From Campylobacteraceae bacterium UBA1877 (GTDB lineage: Bacteria; Campylobacterota; Campylobacteria; Campylobacterales; Campylobacteraceae), in contig DDHL01000004.1 in the NCBI GenBank assembly GCA_002352945.1, forward strand, positions 30,725 to 39,599: 8,875 nucleotides of DNA, given 5' to 3'. Positions 5,887-8,875 of this stretch are shown here, piece by piece; within the stretch, counting starts at the first letter, position 1, and the number at the start of each line of letters is the position of its first letter. Both the position numbers and the translations under genes were made by a program. The notes under the pieces were generated by a model. That model did not search any database, had not been told where the DNA came from, and saw only the letters and a list, made by a program, of their open reading frames with translations.

Positions 5887-6582
5887 TTATAAACTTTTGT
5901 ATTTAGCTAGAAGTTTATTATAAAGCTCTTGCGGAGTTGGCGTAGTATTATCTAGCAGCTCTAGCATAACTACATTATCCTCTTTACCACCCCAAACTTT
6001 TTTGTAATTTCCCTCTTTGTAGCCATTATCTTGCCTGAAACGGTTTAAGACATTTTTTGCTACATAGTACCGATAAAGGGTTGTTAAATTGATACCACAC
6101 TTTAATGCAACATCAAAGTAGCGGTGCAATAACCCATCAAAAAGTTCTAAATTGTACCCTGTACAAAGATGAATAATTGATTCAATATCATTAATCAACT
6201 CCAAATCATCAGACACATGGGAGCTATAGGCCTCTTTGCAAAATTCTCGAAATCCTTTGGTATTGGCTACATCTTCAACTAATTGATCAATATCGCCCCT
6301 GCTTTCATTATAGTAATTTTCAAGCAGTAAACTCATTACAAAATGCCAAATATCAACTACCTCAACTCGAACATTTTCCCAATCGGTTGGTTTTGATATA
6401 TTTTTCCAATGTTTCCATGAAAAGCTATCAATAAGTTCTGAACACTCCATATGGATGCATCGCTTCCAGTTAATAAGCTTTCCTTGCTTTGTATAGCCCT
6501 TTTCCCAACCTTTTCCATTTGTATCATCGTTAAGGCTCTGCTGTAAAACAAACATTTCTTTTAAAATTTCACGAGACGTCAT
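5887..6582 (-). CDS. dut: Dimeric dUTP diphosphatase (all-alpha NTP pyrophosphatase)
   Basis: The 231-residue enzyme hydrolyses dUTP (and dUDP) to dUMP, keeping uracil out of DNA and supplying dUMP for thymidylate synthesis. It belongs to the dimeric MazG-like dUTPase class, not the trimeric beta class. The metal-binding motifs are E46xxE49 in HMECSELIDSF and E74xxD77 in RVEVVDIWHF. The WKHWKNI segment (56-62) and the C-terminal NVLNRFRQDNGYKEGNYKK block (about 175-193) strongly resemble the Campylobacter jejuni enzyme. The ATG at 6582 is preceded by AAGGAAG. That ribosome binding site lies inside the upstream small ORF, whose end overlaps dut by 14 nt. The EI24-like gene follows after 4 nt. 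Confidence 0.93.
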   Translation of the reverse strand: MTSREILKEMFVLQQSLNDDTNGKGWEKGYTKQGKLINWKRCIHMECSELIDSFSWKHWKNISKPTDWENVRVEVVDIWHFVMSLLLENYYNESRGDIDQLVEDVANTKGFREFCKEAYSSHVSDDLELINDIESIIHLCTGYNLELFDGLLHRYFDVALKCGINLTTLYRYYVAKNVLNRFRQDNGYKEGNYKKVWGGKEDNVVMLELLDNTTPTPQELYNKLLAKYKSL

Positions 6583-6691
6583 CTTCTTCCTTTTTAGTCC
6601 CTGCTAAATGTGCAACAATTTTTGTAATTACAACTCCTCCGGCAATGATGCCAAAAAGAGCTAGAGCAATTTTTAGCATGCTCCATACCAT
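6569..6691 (-). CDS. Small single-span membrane protein overlapping dut (40 residues)
   Basis: A short frame runs from an ATG at 6691 to a TGA at 6569-6571. The product has a hydrophobic segment (about 6-23, LKIALALFGIIAGGVVIT) and a charged tail GTKKEEDDVS, so it looks like a one-helix inner-membrane protein. It has its own AAGGAAG upstream and a perfect TATAAT at about -30. A GTG at 6697, in frame and 5 nt after AGGA, is an alternative start adding two residues. Its last 14 nt overlap the start of dut in another frame, which suggests translational coupling. I do not recognise a family. The combination of promoter, ribosome binding site and membrane-protein-like composition makes it more than a chance frame. 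Confidence 0.65.
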   Translation of the reverse strand: MVWSMLKIALALFGIIAGGVVITKIVAHLAGTKKEEDDVS

Positions 6692-6718
6692 AGCCACAGA
6701 CTTCCTTTTTAAGGGCGC

Positions 6719-6724
6719 ATTATA
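6719..6724 (-). promoter_or_regulatory. -10 element of the small ORF-dut-EI24 operon
   Basis: A perfect TATAAT on the minus strand (6724 to 6719), preceded by TATGA, lies 27 nt upstream of the ATG at 6691. No good -35 is present at 17 bp (CAATTT). No further promoter-like element is seen before dut or the EI24-like gene, so the three probably form one transcript. Confidence 0.6.
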
Positions 6725-6746
6725 TCATATAGATGTAACAAATTGT

Positions 6747-7259
6747 TTATACATACAATGAAAATGACTCAAGCTGCTCAAGCACTTTCTCAAAGAGGCT
6801 TTGAACGCTCTCAAAAGCCTCTTGATCGATTTTTGATTTTTGCAATGATTGGTCAAAAGCTTCAAGTAGATTCTGAGAGATTGCATTTTTATGGTTGTTG
6901 TCTTTAGGCACTGGCAGCTCTTGTTTGAACTCAAAAGCCTTATTTAAAATCTCTTTTGGAGTTGGAATAGAACTGTTTTGCACATTGTCAATAAACGCAT
7001 CAATCTTAGGTTTTAAGGCTTCAATGGCTTGTTTGATCTCTTCTTGATCCTTTGCGTCAATTCCATCGCCTTTGTATGAAAATTCATATCCATATGCATG
7101 AGTAAGGCTAAGTTCTTCAACTTGAGAATTTCTCGTTTTAGATGCACTATACTCAAAAGATCTATTATCATACATATTTAAAGAGATTGTATCTCCCGAG
7201 CTTGTCTTGATTGTAAAATCTAAGCTATTGTAAGCCATCTGTGATGAATCGATCTGCAT
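6747..7259 (-). CDS. Hypothetical soluble protein (170 residues)
   Basis: I do not recognise a named family. From the ATG at 7259 (ribosome binding site AAAGGAGA at 7264-7271, 4 nt upstream) the product has no signal peptide or membrane segment. The first 60 residues look beta-rich: FTIKTSSGDTISLNMYDNRS (15-34), then HAYGYEFSYKGDG (54-66). The rest is helical and charged: DAKDQEEIKQAIEALKPKIDAFID (68-91), and a last amphipathic helix, 141-166. A frame beginning at a TTG (7289) is longer but ignores the strong ribosome binding site. The gene is divergent from a chemoreceptor gene, which could mean shared regulation with motility, but that is speculative. It appears real from its good start signals and normal composition. 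Confidence 0.75.
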   Translation of the reverse strand: MQIDSSQMAYNSLDFTIKTSSGDTISLNMYDNRSFEYSASKTRNSQVEELSLTHAYGYEFSYKGDGIDAKDQEEIKQAIEALKPKIDAFIDNVQNSSIPTPKEILNKAFEFKQELPVPKDNNHKNAISQNLLEAFDQSLQKSKIDQEAFESVQSLFEKVLEQLESFSLYV

Positions 7260-7279
7260 ATTCTCTCCTTTATGTCTAA

Positions 7280-7306
7280 ATATCGACAAATCTTTTTATA
7301 TATAAA
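7280..7306 (-). promoter_or_regulatory. Candidate promoter(s) of the 170-residue hypothetical gene
   Basis: Two overlapping possibilities are visible on the minus strand. GTCGATAT (7287 to 7280) resembles the sigma-28 -10 (GCCGATAA/CGATWT), but has only a poor -35 upstream. The palindromic TTTATATATAAA (7295-7306) offers a TATATA -10 for the housekeeping sigma factor, giving a leader of about 32 nt. Neither can be preferred from sequence alone. Confidence 0.3.
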
Positions 7307-7347
7307 GTTTTTTGCCAATTTAAAAAAAAATAAGAGGTTTTTGTCAC

Positions 7348-7400
7348 TATAATGACGTGCTAATTTTTACGCAGTAAAACTTTTAAAAAAAAGCTATACT
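7348..7400 (+). promoter_or_regulatory. Promoter region of the chemoreceptor gene with an inverted repeat
   Basis: Two -10-like hexamers precede the gene: TATAAT (7348-7353) and TATACT (7395-7400). Between them lies an inverted repeat, TTTTAC-GCA-GTAAAA (7365-7379), which would fall over the -35 region of the second promoter. The ribosome binding site AAGGAAA (7420-7426) precedes the ATG at 7431. Confidence 0.4.
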
Positions 7401-7430
7401 TTTGACCAAAGTTGCTTATAAGGAAACTAA

Positions 7431-8875
7431 ATGTTGTTCAAACACAAGATTGCTCTATCTGTGTCCATCTTTATGGTTGCAGGTTTTATACTTTTTAGTG
7501 TTTTTAGCTATCAAGATACTAAAAAAAATTCATTAACTCAGTTTAGCTCTTTTAACCTTGCGCTTACTCAATCTTTAGCTCACTTTTTAGATTTATGGGC
7601 AATTGAGAAAAAACAAGCAGTTGCTAGCATGGCAGATAGTTTTACAGATATCTCTTATATTGATGAGGATGAAATTTTTCGAAGACTCTCAATTTATACA
7701 AAAAGTACCGGCGCAAGCGATGCTTACGTGGCAACAAAAGATGGAACAATGTATTTGGGTTCAAAATCCAAGCTGCCAGACGGATACGACCCTCGCGTTC
7801 GCCCATGGTATAAAAAAGCTGTAAAAACAAAAACTGTTGGTTTGACTGACACCTATATTGATGCGGCCACAAATAAGCCAATTGTGACAGTTATGGCTCC
7901 TGTTATTTCTCAAAATGAGATTATTGGGGTTTTTGGAATCGATATCACTTTAGATCAATTGATGCAAATGGTGCAAACTCAAAATATTAAACAAGGTTAT
8001 GTATCCATCGTTGATAAGGCAAATATGTTTATAAATGATCCAAAATTTCAAGGAAAATCCATTGATGATGCCGGAATAGAGTATGCAAATCTATTTGAAG
8101 ATATTAAAAAATTAAAAAAAGGTATTATACTTTTTAATGAAGATAATCAAAAGGTTTTTAAACTCTTTTGCACTTCAACACAGACAGATTGGATTTTAAC
8201 TCTCACCTTACCCCAATCGGCTGCATACAGTTTTTTAAAGGCACAAACTACTAATTTGCTCATATTAGGACTTATTGCAACGCTTATTGCAATCTTAGTT
8301 AGCATTTATGGTGTGAAAAAGATGATGCAGCCATTGGACTCTTTAGCCTTACATGTAAAGAATTTAGTAAGCAATGAGGGCGACTTAAATAGAAGACTTG
8401 TAATTGAACGAAATGATGAGTTTGGTATGGTTGCAAAAAATATCAACGCCTTTTTAGATAAAATCCATCAAATCGTGACAACTTCAAAATCCATCAGCAA
8501 TGAAAACTTCGCTATAAGCGAAGAGTTAAGCCACACTGCAAGCGAGGTTGAAAAGCAAGCTAACCAATCTTCACAAATTATTAAAACCACTCAAAAAGAC
8601 GGCACTAGTATGGCTCAATACTTAAAGCTCTCAGTACAAGATGCTCATAAATCAAAAGAGGAGCTTGATGATACTCTAAATCATCTTCAAGGTGTTTTGA
8701 GAAAAATTGAAGTTCTTGAAGAAAAGATGCAAGTTACCGCTTCAAATGAGGTTGAGTTGAGCCAAAAATTAAACATAGTCACCCAAAACGCTAACGAAAT
8801 TAAAGATATTTTAAATATCATCAAGGATATTGCAGACCAAACAAACCTTTTGGCATTAAATGCAGCCATTGAAGC
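7431..8875 (+). CDS. Methyl-accepting chemotaxis protein with dCache amino-acid sensor domain (3' end beyond window)
   Basis: 481 complete codons are visible from the ATG at 7431. The protein has a transmembrane helix (about 7-26) and a periplasmic dCache domain (about 30-270). A second helix follows (about 273-295, TNLLILGLIATLIAILVSI), then HAMP (about 297-350) and the start of the cytoplasmic coiled coil. The window ends in DIADQTNLLALNAAIEA, the beginning of the conserved hairpin tip that contacts CheA/CheW. The sensor contains Y119, RPWY (R124, W126, Y127), Y142-I-D144 and D171 in GVFGID. This is the residue set and spacing of the amino-acid-binding dCache_1AA motif known from PctA. An amino acid is therefore the likely ligand class. 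Only the methylation and tip region after residue 481 is missing; nothing suggests a broken gene. Confidence 0.93.
   Translation, partial: MLFKHKIALSVSIFMVAGFILFSVFSYQDTKKNSLTQFSSFNLALTQSLAHFLDLWAIEKKQAVASMADSFTDISYIDEDEIFRRLSIYTKSTGASDAYVATKDGTMYLGSKSKLPDGYDPRVRPWYKKAVKTKTVGLTDTYIDAATNKPIVTVMAPVISQNEIIGVFGIDITLDQLMQMVQTQNIKQGYVSIVDKANMFINDPKFQGKSIDDAGIEYANLFEDIKKLKKGIILFNEDNQKVFKLFCTSTQTDWILTLTLPQSAAYSFLKAQTTNLLILGLIATLIAILVSIYGVKKMMQPLDSLALHVKNLVSNEGDLNRRLVIERNDEFGMVAKNINAFLDKIHQIVTTSKSISNENFAISEELSHTASEVEKQANQSSQIIKTTQKDGTSMAQYLKLSVQDAHKSKEELDDTLNHLQGVLRKIEVLEEKMQVTASNEVELSQKLNIVTQNANEIKDILNIIKDIADQTNLLALNAAIE

Noticed and set aside
6622..6633. Palindrome TTGTAATTACAA as another Pho box
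   Set aside because: It lies within the coding sequence of the 40-residue protein, the heptamers are inverted and overlapping rather than 11 bp apart in tandem, and no -10 is placed 10 bp away.
7260..7289. Longer N-terminus for the 170-residue hypothetical protein from a TTG at 7289
   Set aside because: A strong AAAGGAGA site lies inside the extension, at the right distance from the ATG at 7259. The extension is probably untranslated leader.
7642..7881. A 79-residue minus-strand open frame within the chemoreceptor gene
   Set aside because: It is opposite the sensor-domain motif residues, and the composition is unlike a real protein from this genome.
1..8875. Mobile elements, CRISPR arrays, tRNA or rRNA genes, toxin-antitoxin or defence systems
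   Set aside because: No terminal inverted repeats, spaced repeat arrays, cloverleaf-like stretches or recognisable defence or transposase domains were seen on either strand. Apart from the unplaced 170-residue and 40-residue proteins, the genes belong to ordinary cellular families.

Overview
The window reads as an AT-rich stretch of a Campylobacterota (formerly Epsilonproteobacteria) chromosome. Three things point there: a dimeric all-helical dUTPase closely resembling the Campylobacter type, a three-domain desulforubrerythrin of the kind described in Campylobacter jejuni, and short intergenic gaps whose promoters have good TATAAT boxes but weak -35 elements. The genus cannot be fixed from the sequence. 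No tRNA, rRNA, IS element, CRISPR array or phage gene is visible. Both ends of the window cut through genes.

Left part (1-3319). A lysophospholipid-acyltransferase-like gene leaves the window on the minus strand. It is divergent from a tight phoU-phoB-phoR-like operon on the plus strand (PhoU regulator, OmpR/PhoB response regulator, membrane histidine kinase; the last two overlap by 7 nt). The 137-bp gap between them carries TTGTAAT heptamers in the 7+4 (11-bp) layout of PhoB boxes. One copy sits exactly 10 bp upstream of a -10 hexamer in each direction. This suggests phosphate control of both the regulatory operon and the acyltransferase, perhaps for phosphorus-free membrane lipid synthesis.

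Middle part (3320-5156). A YciA-type acyl-CoA thioesterase with its own promoter converges on a desulforubrerythrin gene; their stop codons overlap by 4 nt. Upstream of the rubrerythrin is an 86-bp gap with repeated AACTTACA motifs, then an exported lytic-transglycosylase-like protein with its own promoter.

Right-middle part (5157-6724, minus strand). One promoter appears to drive three genes: a 40-residue single-span membrane protein, dut, and an EI24/CysZ-like membrane protein. The small ORF overlaps dut by 14 nt, and the gap from dut to the EI24 gene is 4 nt.

Right end (6747-8875). An unrecognised 170-residue soluble protein (minus) is divergent from a chemoreceptor (plus). The chemoreceptor has a dCache sensor domain carrying the residues expected of an amino-acid-binding dCache_1AA domain. 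It runs off the window just after the start of the signalling hairpin tip. No wholly new system is evident; the most interesting points are the divergent Pho-box region, the overlapping small ORF and the candidate operators.
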